Below are positions 8,239-16,184 of a stretch of DNA of 64,000 bases, piece after piece; position 1 is the stretch's first letter, and the number at the start of each line of letters is the position of its first letter. Position numbers and translations under genes: made by a program. Origin of the DNA: Streptomyces sp. NBC_01476 (GTDB taxonomy: Bacteria > Actinomycetota > Actinomycetes > Streptomycetales > Streptomycetaceae). The stretch lies in assembly GCF_036227265.1 (NCBI RefSeq), contig NZ_CP109446.1:5090001-5154000 (forward strand), read 5' to 3'. A model generated the notes under the pieces. The model was not told where the DNA came from and searched no databases. It saw nothing but the letters and a program-made list of their open reading frames with translations.

Positions 8239-9744
8239 TCAGCGTGGGTCCAACCCATGCGCCAGAAGCCACGGCAGCGGGTCAATAGGAGACCCCCCAC
8301 CCGGCCGGACCTCGAAGTGCAGGTGCGGCCCGGTCGTATTGCCCGTGTTGCCCGAGTACGCGATGACGTCACCCGCCTTCACCTTGCCGGAACGGATCTT
8401 CGTACTGCTCAAGTGGCAGTACCACGTCTCCGTCCCGTCGGCCGCGGTCACGATCGCCATGTTGCCGTAGGAGCTGTTCCACTGCGTGCGGACCGTGCCG
8501 TCCGTCGCGGCCATCACCGGCGTGCCGACCTGCACCGGGAAGTCGATCCCGGTGTGCAGCGCCATCCAGTTGACGCCCGCCTGCCCGAAGTACGCGCTCA
8601 GCCCCTTCTGCTTCACCGGCAGCAGGAACTTCGGCCGCAGCGCCTCCTTGCGGGCGGCGGCCGCCGCGGCGGCCTTCTTCGCCGCCGCCTGACGGTCCTT
8701 GAGGTCGATCCGCTCCTGCGTCCTGCTGGCGCGGTCCGCGAAGTCGCTCGCGTCCCGGCTGACTCCGGCGAGCTGCCGGTCGAGCTGCGTGGTGGGCACG
8801 TTGGCCGCGGTGTCCTGACTCTGGCCGTCCGCCTGGGCCTTGGGAGCGTCCTGGGCCATGCCGACCCCGGCCACCGCCGCCGCACCGACCGCGGCCACCC
8901 CCATCACCGCGACCGACGGCACCGCCACACTGAGCAGCGCCGAACGCTTCGCCGGCTTGCGGCGCCTGCTGCGGGCGGCCGGCTCGTCAGGTCCGAAACC
9001 CTCGTCGCCGTCGGCCGCGTAGTCGTGCCGCTCCGGCTCCGCGTCGGCACCGACCGATGCGAACTCGGCGGTGAACAGGTCCACGTCCTCGACGAGTTGG
9101 TCCGCCAGCTCGCGGACGGGCGACGGCTCGGCGTCCGGTGCGTAGTCGCTGCCGGGCGCGGCCGGGGCCGGCTCCTCGTGGAGCGAGGCGTATCCGTAGG
9201 CGGTCGGCACCTGCTCGTAGACGCCGGTGTCGCCGCTGGAGTCGTAGCCGTAGCCGTACCCGTAAGCGGGGTAGGCGCCGGAGTCCCAGTCGGTCTGCGG
9301 GTACGACTGCGCCGACTCCGCCGGCTGCGCGGTGGGTTGGGCCGGCTGCTGGTTCGGCTGCGTCTGCTGCTCGGGCTGCCAGAGCGCGCTGGTGTCGTAC
9401 GACCCCGTGTCGTAGTACGTGGCCGCGCCGGCCGGCGCGGTCGCCGTGGCGTCGCCGTACGCGTAGGGGTCGTAGGCGGCGTACGTGCCCGTCTGGTCGT
9501 AGCCGGCGTCGTAACTCCCGTACCCGTACCCGTAGGTCGTCTGGGTCTGGGTCTGGTCGTACGTCTGGTACTGCTGCTCGGGCGGGACCGGAGAGCCGGG
9601 CTGCTGCGGGATGTACCCGTAGGTGCCCGTCGCGTCTTCGGCGAATGCGGTGCCGACGGTCTGGTAGGCGCCGGTGGAATAAGCGTCGTACCCGTAAGCG
9701 TCGTAGTTGTCGGGGGAGTACCCCGACAGGGGACTTTCGGTCAC
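8239..9744 (-). CDS. M23 family metallopeptidase (LytM-type), membrane-anchored
   Basis: This protein of about 501 residues is a peptidoglycan endopeptidase candidate. The first ~170 residues are Tyr/Gly/Gln/Thr-rich low complexity (repeats such as YGYGYGSYD), a cytoplasmic-looking disordered tail. A basic stretch and a single membrane segment follow (SVAVPSVAVMGVAAVGAAAV), then a short Arg/Ala/Lys coiled coil and a C-terminal M23 domain. The zinc ligands are visible in HTGIDFP (HxxxD) and HLHFEV (HxH). I prefer the GTG at 9744, six bases after AGAGAAG, to the TTG at 9750. The fold is complete and probably active. It is convergent to pcrA, with a GC repeat between them. An upstream promoter is listed separately. 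Confidence 0.9.
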   Translation of the reverse strand: MTESPLSGYSPDNYDAYGYDAYSTGAYQTVGTAFAEDATGTYGYIPQQPGSPVPPEQQYQTYDQTQTQTTYGYGYGSYDAGYDQTGTYAAYDPYAYGDATATAPAGAATYYDTGSYDTSALWQPEQQTQPNQQPAQPTAQPAESAQSYPQTDWDSGAYPAYGYGYGYDSSGDTGVYEQVPTAYGYASLHEEPAPAAPGSDYAPDAEPSPVRELADQLVEDVDLFTAEFASVGADAEPERHDYAADGDEGFGPDEPAARSRRRKPAKRSALLSVAVPSVAVMGVAAVGAAAVAGVGMAQDAPKAQADGQSQDTAANVPTTQLDRQLAGVSRDASDFADRASRTQERIDLKDRQAAAKKAAAAAAARKEALRPKFLLPVKQKGLSAYFGQAGVNWMALHTGIDFPVQVGTPVMAATDGTVRTQWNSSYGNMAIVTAADGTETWYCHLSSTKIRSGKVKAGDVIAYSGNTGNTTGPHLHFEVRPGGGSPIDPLPWLLAHGLDPR

Positions 9745-9787
9745 CGCCAACTTCTCTTTCGCCTCGGCAGCAGGAGAATTAGCGGCG

Positions 9788-9817
9788 ACTGTAGCTGCCC
9801 GTACGGGGGCGCCACAA
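9788..9817 (-). promoter_or_regulatory. predicted vegetative promoter of the M23 gene
   Basis: On the minus strand, TTGTGG (9817-9812) is followed after 18 bp by TACAGT (9793-9788). This matches the TTGxxx / TAxxxT pattern of the major actinobacterial sigma factor. Predicted transcription would begin near 9781, about 37 nt before the GTG start. The call is by inspection only. Confidence 0.45.
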
Positions 9818-9883
9818 TCTCCCGCCGAAACCTGGCGCCCGGCTTGCCCGGTGTTCGGTTGATATTCGACCGTTATGGATCCG

Positions 9884-10813
9884 TTAGGCGGCGTCCGCCG
9901 CGTGCCGCATCGGGCCCGCTTTGGAGAGCACCTCCCGCACCTCAGCGGCCACTGAGCCGTGCACCGGCAGCGACAGATGTCCGATTCCGCGCACCTGGAT
10001 GTTCTCGGTGCGCAGATCGGGGTGTTCGATACGCGCCGCCTCCACCGGGATCATCAGCTGGTCGAGGTCGCTCCAGAAGGCGACGAACCGGGTCCGGCAG
10101 CCCTTCGCCGGTGCGGCCAGCTCGGTCAGCACCTCGGAACCCGGCCGCATCTGCCGGGCCAGCGGGTGCGGGGCCAGCGCCGGGATCGCCTTGGTGCCGG
10201 TGTGCGGGGTGCCCAGTGTGATCAGGGTCCGCACCCGGGCGTCACCGCCGAGTCGCTGCACGTAGTAACGGGCGACCAGGCCGCCGAGGCTGTGCGCCAC
10301 GATGTCGACCCGCCGGTGGCCCGACTGTTCGCAAATCTGTTCGATATGAGGCCCGAGGGCCTCGGCGGCGGTGCGGATGTCGCTGGTCAGCGGGGAGTAG
10401 TTGAGGGCCTGGACCCGGGTCCAGCCGTTGCGCAGCAGTGAGCGGCGCAGCAGGGCGAAGGCGGAGCGGTTGTCCACGAAGCCGTGCAGCAGCAGCACCG
10501 GGGGGTGGGCCCTGCCCTTGGGCAGCGCCTTCGGCGGGCTCTCCCGGGTGTCCTCGTCGTGCTCGTCGTGCCCGTCGTGCCCGTCGCGCTCGTTGTGCTC
10601 GTCCGCCGGGGCGGGCGAGCCGGGGACGCGCTCGGGCAGGATCCCGGTCGGGTAGAGCAGCAGGTGGCCGGCGAGAACGGCAAGGTCAATGGCGGTCACC
10701 CGGGCCAGGTCGGCGCCGTGGTGCCAGAGGCCCTGATGGCCGGGCTCGTCACCCGGCCGGCCTTGATTGCCGGGATCTGCTCCCGGATCGGCCTCGGACG
10801 GCTTGACGGTCAT
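9884..10813 (-). CDS. alpha/beta-fold lipase/esterase
   Basis: This 309-residue protein has an ATG start with GGGAGG ahead. The alpha/beta-hydrolase core includes the oxyanion region VLLLHGFVDN (about 106-115). The nucleophile elbow is AHSLGG with Ser175, then a likely acid Asp249 or Asp251 (FWSDLDQ) and His279 (GIGHLSL). The sequence RRVDIVAHSLGGLVARYY is typical of triacylglycerol lipase-like esterases. A hydrophobic stretch at about 40-57 (IDLAVLAGHLLLYPTG) may be a membrane anchor. It is followed by a His/Asp-rich linker (DEHNERDGHDGHDEHDED) that could bind metal or be disordered. It is divergent from the B12-binding subunit gene. The substrate is unknown. Confidence 0.88.
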   Translation of the reverse strand: MTVKPSEADPGADPGNQGRPGDEPGHQGLWHHGADLARVTAIDLAVLAGHLLLYPTGILPERVPGSPAPADEHNERDGHDGHDEHDEDTRESPPKALPKGRAHPPVLLLHGFVDNRSAFALLRRSLLRNGWTRVQALNYSPLTSDIRTAAEALGPHIEQICEQSGHRRVDIVAHSLGGLVARYYVQRLGGDARVRTLITLGTPHTGTKAIPALAPHPLARQMRPGSEVLTELAAPAKGCRTRFVAFWSDLDQLMIPVEAARIEHPDLRTENIQVRGIGHLSLPVHGSVAAEVREVLSKAGPMRHAADAA

Positions 10814-11153
10814 GGCCCACCTCCCGTGGCGGGCCGCAGGTCGTCATCGATCCTGCGGCGCCTTCAGCGGGAGCCGGAGGGGAGGCCGCACCGCCGCGCC
10901 CTGCGGCTGCGGGCGCGGTGGCGCGGCGTCCTGTCGGCGGCTCCTTGAGAAGCTCTGGACGTCCGGGCGTGTCCCTCGTCCGGATCGTCCTGGCTGTTCC
11001 GTTCTGTCCCATCTCTCAGTATGTGATTTCCCCCTCCGATGCGCTGGTAAAACTGTCGGCTCCCCGTTACGGGCGATAACGTTCGTTCACACCGTGGTAC
11101 GCCCCTTGGCGCCGCGGTCCCCAGCCCGTGAGCCGTATGCCTTGGAGGCAGTG
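10814..11153. other. 340-bp divergent intergenic region, lipase / B12-binding subunit
   Basis: The region holds the promoters of two divergent genes. On the plus strand GATAAC at 11075-11080 lies about 75 bp before the ATG and could be part of a TAACGT-type -10 element, without a recognisable -35. I see no other structured element. Confidence 0.35.
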
Positions 11154-11564
<411 letters not shown>

Positions 11565-11880
11565 GCCGCGTGGCGGTTTGAGCGGATGGCGGTTTGAGCG
11601 GGTGGGTGGGACCGCTCGCGTGGTCCGACCGCCTGAACAGGCGGGGGCGGCTGAGTTCCCTGAGATGGCGCCGCACTCTGTCACCGGCGGACGGGGGCTG
11701 TTGGTGCCGTGCCCGGACCACCGGCCGGAGCCGCACGCGTTGGGCTGATGGGGGCGGTTTGAGCTGCCCGGGGGTCTGCGCGGCGTGAAAGGGCTGGGCT
11801 GCTGCCTGGCCACGCGTCGCGCAAGCGGACCGGGTCGCCGGGGTGGCGGGGATTCGGCCGGTCGGCGGGTGCCCGGCTCG
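11565..11880. other. 316-bp convergent intergenic region with short tandem repeat
   Basis: Directly after icmB, the 16-bp unit TGGCGGTTTGAGCGG(A/G) occurs twice in tandem (11571-11602). A partial third copy, GGCGGTTTGAGC, lies near 11754. No clear intrinsic terminator with a T-run is visible, and I see no supported gene. Confidence 0.5.
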
Positions 11881-13482
11881 TCATGGCGCGGCTCCTTCCG
11901 GGGTGCGCGTTCCCGGGATGCCGCGCAGCTCCGCCAGCATCACCGCCCGCAGCCGCAAGGTGCCGGTGAGCCGCTGGAACGCCTCCGACCAGTAGACCGC
12001 CGCTCCGGGCGCGCCGTCCGGCAACTCCTCCGCGGCGGCGCTGAGCACCGCGACCTGTTCGGCCGCGCCCGGGTCGAGGCAGCGCTCGGCCAGGCCCATC
12101 ACGCCGCTGAAACTCCACGGGTAACTCCCCGCGTCCCGCGCGATGTCGAGCGCGTCCACCACCGCCCGGCCCAGCTCCGGCGCCCACGGCACAGCGCACA
12201 CCCCGAGCATCTGGAACGCCTCCGACAGGCCGTGCGCCTCGATGAAGTCGGCGACCCACGCGGCGCGTTCGGCCTTCGGCAGGATGGACAGCAGCTTCGC
12301 CGGGTCACCGACCGCCACGACCGGGGCGGTGGGCGCGGGCGGCGGACCCAGCAGCGCCCGGGCCCAGTCGGCGTCCCGCTGCCGGACCGCGGCCCGGCAC
12401 CAGGCCGCGTGCAGATCGGGCTGCCACTCGTCCAGCACCGGCAGGGCGACGATCTCCTGCGGGGTGCGGCCACCGAGCCGGGCCGGCCACGTCGCCAACG
12501 GTGCCGCGTCCACCAACTGCCCGAGCCACCAGGCTCTTTCACCCCGTCCGCTCGGCGGCTTGGGCGCCACCCCGTCCCGTTCCATCGCCGGATCGCATGC
12601 GTACGGCGCTTCCACCGTGATGCTGTCGCCGGACAGCGACACGCAGCTGCGGGCCCGGGCCGCCATCCGCCCGGCCAGCGCGGAACCCGGCAGCGCGGAG
12701 AGCAACTCCGCGGCCGTCGCCCGGACGTTGCGGCTGCGGTCGGCGAGGGCTTCCTCCAGGAAGGGCTCGTCCGCGGCGGACAGGCCGGTACGCAGCGAGT
12801 CGAGGAACATCAGCCTGTCCTCGGCGCGTTCGCCGCGCCAGGTGGCGGCGAGCAGGGCGAGCGCGGCGGCCGGGTCGGTGAGACGCAGCCGGGTCAGCAG
12901 CGCCACCCGCTCGGCGAACAGCCCTTCCTCCCATAGGCGCCGCGTCTCCTGGGCGTTCTCCGGATCGCCGGTCGCCGCCCCTGGATGGCCGGCGCGCAGC
13001 GCGAACTTCCAGTCCGGATTCAGCGCGGCCAGCCACAGTCCGCGCGGTCCGGCCAGCGCGAGGGCGTCGGGCCGCAGGTCGGTCCTGGCCCTGGCCGCGT
13101 CGAGCAGCGCGGGGAGCAGGGCCGGCGGGGCCCGATACCCCTCCTTCCGCGCCACCGAGAGCCACTGCGGCAGCAGTTCGGCCAGATTCGGGGCGGCGCC
13201 CCGCCGTCCCCGGCCGCCGTCCCCTGTCCGGTCCGCCAGCAGTTGCGCCAGGCGGCTGCGGGCCGCTTCCGGCAGCCCGGGGCGCCGGTCCTCCGGGGCG
13301 GGCGCGGGGCGCTCGCCGGCGGATCCGGGCAGTGCACCGGCCCGCCGCCGCAGCACTCCGCCCGCCGCGGCGTCCAGCAGCCCGGCGGCTGCCTCCTCCG
13401 CGTCGCCGACCACGCCCGCCGGGCGCCGCCGCTCCGTCCCCAGCAGGGCGCTGCCCACCAGGTCGTCCCAGGTGATGTCCAT
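11881..13482 (-). CDS. DUF5691 family protein
   Basis: This protein of about 533 residues starts MDITWDDLVGSALLGTERR, which matches the N-terminal signature I associate with DUF5691 proteins. I prefer the ATG at 13482 (CGGAG/GGGGGAG upstream) to one seven codons earlier. The body is helical and Leu/Ala/Arg-rich, with repeated segments such as LADRSRNVRATAAELLSAL that look like HEAT-type repeats (about 225-260). That suggests a scaffold, not an enzyme. It lies 123 bp downstream of, and in the same direction as, the SWIM zinc-finger gene and is probably co-transcribed with it. In other actinobacteria this family travels with MoxR/VWA/DUF5682 genes, as here. Molecular function is unknown. Confidence 0.8.
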   Translation of the reverse strand: MDITWDDLVGSALLGTERRRPAGVVGDAEEAAAGLLDAAAGGVLRRRAGALPGSAGERPAPAPEDRRPGLPEAARSRLAQLLADRTGDGGRGRRGAAPNLAELLPQWLSVARKEGYRAPPALLPALLDAARARTDLRPDALALAGPRGLWLAALNPDWKFALRAGHPGAATGDPENAQETRRLWEEGLFAERVALLTRLRLTDPAAALALLAATWRGERAEDRLMFLDSLRTGLSAADEPFLEEALADRSRNVRATAAELLSALPGSALAGRMAARARSCVSLSGDSITVEAPYACDPAMERDGVAPKPPSGRGERAWWLGQLVDAAPLATWPARLGGRTPQEIVALPVLDEWQPDLHAAWCRAAVRQRDADWARALLGPPPAPTAPVVAVGDPAKLLSILPKAERAAWVADFIEAHGLSEAFQMLGVCAVPWAPELGRAVVDALDIARDAGSYPWSFSGVMGLAERCLDPGAAEQVAVLSAAAEELPDGAPGAAVYWSEAFQRLTGTLRLRAVMLAELRGIPGTRTPEGAAP

Positions 13483-13605
13483 GGTCTCCGTTCTCCCCCT
13501 CATGTCTCCCCCTCGTGATGTGGTGCGCTCACCGCGGCCGGTCCGCGCCGTCCTGTCTCCCGCCGCGCGCGTGCGCGGGCCGGGTCGCCCCCCGCCCGGA
13601 CGGGC

Positions 13606-14937
13606 TCAGACGGCTATGGGCTCGGGCGCGTCCGGGGGCCAGGCGGCCAGCGGGCGCAGGCCGGACGGGCCGAGTTCGGCGAAGACCGTGAGGGGGTGGC
13701 CGCCGGAGAGGGCGGCCAGCCGCCAGGGGGCCGGGGTGGTGATGGGCAGGGCGTCGTCGGTGGACGCGTCGGCCAGCTGCCACCGGTCCGGTCCGGGCAG
13801 CGGAACGACGTCGGAGAGCAGGACCGGCCAGTTGTCGAGCCAGGGGTCGTCGGCGACAGCCGTGCCGTACGAGGCGAGCGCCGGGCCGATCGCCGTCCCG
13901 CGCGGGGCGGTGTCCGGACGGGCCGTCAGGGCCCGGTGCGGGCCGAGAGCCGCACGCAGGGGAAGGGCGGAAGGGTGATAGGCCAGCTCCGCCTCGATCA
14001 ACGCGCCGACCGGCAAGGTGAGTTCGGGTGCCCGGCCGGCCGCGCCGAAGGAGAGCAGCAGCGCGAACCGGGCCGCCCCCTCGTCGTACAGCCAGATCCG
14101 GCGGGTGGTCAGCCGCTCGTCCGCCGAGTCGTACTGAGCCAGGACCAGCCACTCGCCGCGCACGGTCGGACCCGCCAGCAGCTCCGCGGAGTCGACGGTG
14201 AAGCCGATTCTGGCCCGCACCGTCTCGGCGAGCGGACCCGGCAGCCCCTCACGGCCGAGGAAACCGCGGGCCAGCAGATGCAGCAGCGCCGTCTCCTCCA
14301 GCATGCGCGACGGCCAGTCGCCCCCGGTGGCCGGCACCGAACCCAACTCCCGCACCCGCAGGGCCAGACCGGGTGCCTGCGCGTCCACCATGCGGGCCGC
14401 GATCTCGTCCCACTGCTGATAACTGCCGCGGTCCGCCCCGGCGAGCCCACCGCGCAGCAGATCCGTCAGCCGCTGCTCCAACTCCGCGGCGCCGCCCTCC
14501 ACCCGCACCGCCCGGCGGTCGGCCCGTTTCCTGGCCGCGTCCGGATCGGCGGGACCGGCCGCCCTCGCCGGCGCCGCCTGCGCCTCCTGCGTCTTCTTCC
14601 GCCGTGCGGACGTCCACTGCTCCACCCAGTCCGGCTCCGCGGCGGCGGCGACCGGCCCGTCCGCGCCCTCCGCCCAGAGCAGCAGCAGCCCCAGCGCGTG
14701 CTTGCAGGGGAACTTCCGGCTCGGGCACGTGCAGCGGAACGCCGGACCGTGCACGTCCACCGCCGTCTGGTACGGCTTGCTGCCGCTGCCCTTGCACAGC
14801 CCCCACACCGCTGTCCCCGCCGTCCCCGCGCCGGTCCACGGCGCGGGCGTGGCAAGCCGCGCGCCCGCCTTGCGTGATGCGGCGTCAGGTGCGAGCGCGA
14901 GCACCTGATCCGCTGTCCACCGTGCTTCCGTCTCCAT
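13606..14937 (-). CDS. SWIM zinc finger family protein (YehQ-like)
   Basis: This protein has 443 residues from the ATG at 14937 (METEARWTADQV). TTG and GTG codons up to 30 bases further upstream are alternatives, and no start has a strong ribosome binding site. The SWIM motif CxCx6CxH is present at Cys69, Cys71, Cys78 and His80 (RCTCPSRKFPCKH). The remaining ~350 residues are helical with no catalytic motif I recognise. SWIM domains bind DNA or proteins. In E. coli the related YehQ is encoded with a MoxR ATPase (YehL), YehM and a VWA protein (YehP). Here the gene is divergent from exactly those partners, so it is likely the fourth component. A perfect inverted repeat lies in the divergent promoter region. 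Confidence 0.85.
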   Translation of the reverse strand: METEARWTADQVLALAPDAASRKAGARLATPAPWTGAGTAGTAVWGLCKGSGSKPYQTAVDVHGPAFRCTCPSRKFPCKHALGLLLLWAEGADGPVAAAAEPDWVEQWTSARRKKTQEAQAAPARAAGPADPDAARKRADRRAVRVEGGAAELEQRLTDLLRGGLAGADRGSYQQWDEIAARMVDAQAPGLALRVRELGSVPATGGDWPSRMLEETALLHLLARGFLGREGLPGPLAETVRARIGFTVDSAELLAGPTVRGEWLVLAQYDSADERLTTRRIWLYDEGAARFALLLSFGAAGRAPELTLPVGALIEAELAYHPSALPLRAALGPHRALTARPDTAPRGTAIGPALASYGTAVADDPWLDNWPVLLSDVVPLPGPDRWQLADASTDDALPITTPAPWRLAALSGGHPLTVFAELGPSGLRPLAAWPPDAPEPIAV

Positions 14938-14956
14938 GCCATCGACGGTAGGACCC

Positions 14957-15014
14957 ACCACTGACAATCACTCTGACCTGCCGAAATAGCGCTGGGTGAC
15001 CGATTGTCAGTGGT
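14957..15014. promoter_or_regulatory. perfect 13-bp inverted repeat between SWIM and MoxR genes
   Basis: ACCACTGACAATC at 14957-14969 and GATTGTCAGTGGT at 15002-15014 are exact reverse complements, separated by 32 bp and centred in the divergent gene region. The centre-to-centre distance is 45 bp. The arrangement suggests a regulator binding two half-sites and controlling both operons at once. No regulator gene is adjacent. Confidence 0.6.
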
Positions 15015-15077
15015 CGGGTGCAAGGTGGAGAGCAGCACGGACCGAGGGGGTCCGGCATCGCGAGTGGGGGGAAGTCC

Positions 15078-16184
15078 ATGACCGGAACGACGGCCGCACC
15101 GGCCGAGCAGGCACTGCGTCCGCACGCCGAGGAAGCCTTCGCGGACGAGCTCGCCGCGCTGGCCGCGGCGGACGACCGGCCGCGCCCGGCCCGCTGGAAC
15201 CTGTCGCCGTGGGCGGTGGCCACGTATCTGCTCGGCGGCGCGCTCCCGGACGGCACCGTGATCACTCCGAAGTACGTCGGCCCGCGCCGCATCGTGGAGG
15301 TCGCGGTCACCACGCTGGCCACCGACCGGGCGCTGCTGCTGCTCGGCGTGCCCGGCACCGCCAAGACCTGGGTCTCCGAGCACCTGGCCGCGGCGATCAG
15401 CGGCGACTCGACCCTGCTGGTGCAGGGCACGGCCGGCACCCCGGAGGAGGCGATCCGGTACGGGTGGAACTACGCGCAGCTGCTCACCAACGGACCGAGC
15501 CGGGCCGCGCTCGTGCACAGCCCGGTCATGCGGGCGATGGCGGAGGGGCGGATCGCGCGCGTGGAGGAGCTGACGCGCATCCCGGCCGACGTGCAGGACT
15601 CGCTGATCACCATCCTGTCCGAGAAGACGCTGCCGATACCGGAGTTGGGCACCGAGACCCAGGCGGTGCGCGGCTTCAACCTGATCGCGACCGCCAACGA
15701 CCGCGACCGCGGGGTGAACGACCTGTCGAGCGCGCTGCGCCGCCGCTTCAACACGGTGGTGCTGCCGCTGCCCGCCACCGCGCAGGACGAGGTGGACATC
15801 GTCTCCCGCCGGGTCGACCAGCTCGGCCATGGCCTCGACCTGCCCGCGGCGCCGCGCGGCGCCGACGAGATCCGCCGGGTCGTCACCGTCTTCCGCGAAC
15901 TGCGCTCCGGCACCACGGAGGACGGCCGCACCAAGCTCAAGTCGCCGTCGGGCACGCTCTCCACCGCCGAGGCGATCTCGGTCGTCACCAACGGCCTGGC
16001 GCTGGCCGCCCACTTCGGGGACGGCGTGCTGCGCGCGGGCGATGTGGCGGCCGGCATCCTCGGCGCGGTGGTCCGCGACCCGGCCGCGGACCGCCTCATC
16101 TGGCAGGAGTATCTGGAGACGGTCGTCCGCGAGCGGGACGGCTGGAAGGACTTCTACCGCGCCTGCCGCGAGGTGTCCGTATGA
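15078..16184 (+). CDS. MoxR-family AAA+ ATPase (YehL-like)
   Basis: This 368-residue AAA+ protein starts at the ATG at 15078, after GGGGGGAAG. Walker A is GVPGTAKT (residues 90-97). A Walker B-like region follows at GRIARVEELTRIPADVQ, where the second acidic residue is kept, then sensor-1 LIATANDRDRG and the Arg-finger region LRRRFN. The Lys in the P-loop is intact, so it should hydrolyse ATP. MoxR ATPases work with VWA-domain proteins as chaperone or remodelling pairs, like a chelatase. Its stop codon overlaps the start of the DUF5682 gene (ATGA), so the two are translationally coupled. The group matches the YehL branch and not the MoxR/CoxD branches. Confidence 0.9.
   Translation: MTGTTAAPAEQALRPHAEEAFADELAALAAADDRPRPARWNLSPWAVATYLLGGALPDGTVITPKYVGPRRIVEVAVTTLATDRALLLLGVPGTAKTWVSEHLAAAISGDSTLLVQGTAGTPEEAIRYGWNYAQLLTNGPSRAALVHSPVMRAMAEGRIARVEELTRIPADVQDSLITILSEKTLPIPELGTETQAVRGFNLIATANDRDRGVNDLSSALRRRFNTVVLPLPATAQDEVDIVSRRVDQLGHGLDLPAAPRGADEIRRVVTVFRELRSGTTEDGRTKLKSPSGTLSTAEAISVVTNGLALAAHFGDGVLRAGDVAAGILGAVVRDPAADRLIWQEYLETVVRERDGWKDFYRACREVSV

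Noticed and set aside
14962..15009. TTGTCA hexamers in the inverted repeat as outward -35 boxes
   Set aside because: No TAxxxT -10 lies at 16-18 bp on either side, so I kept only the inverted repeat as an operator candidate.
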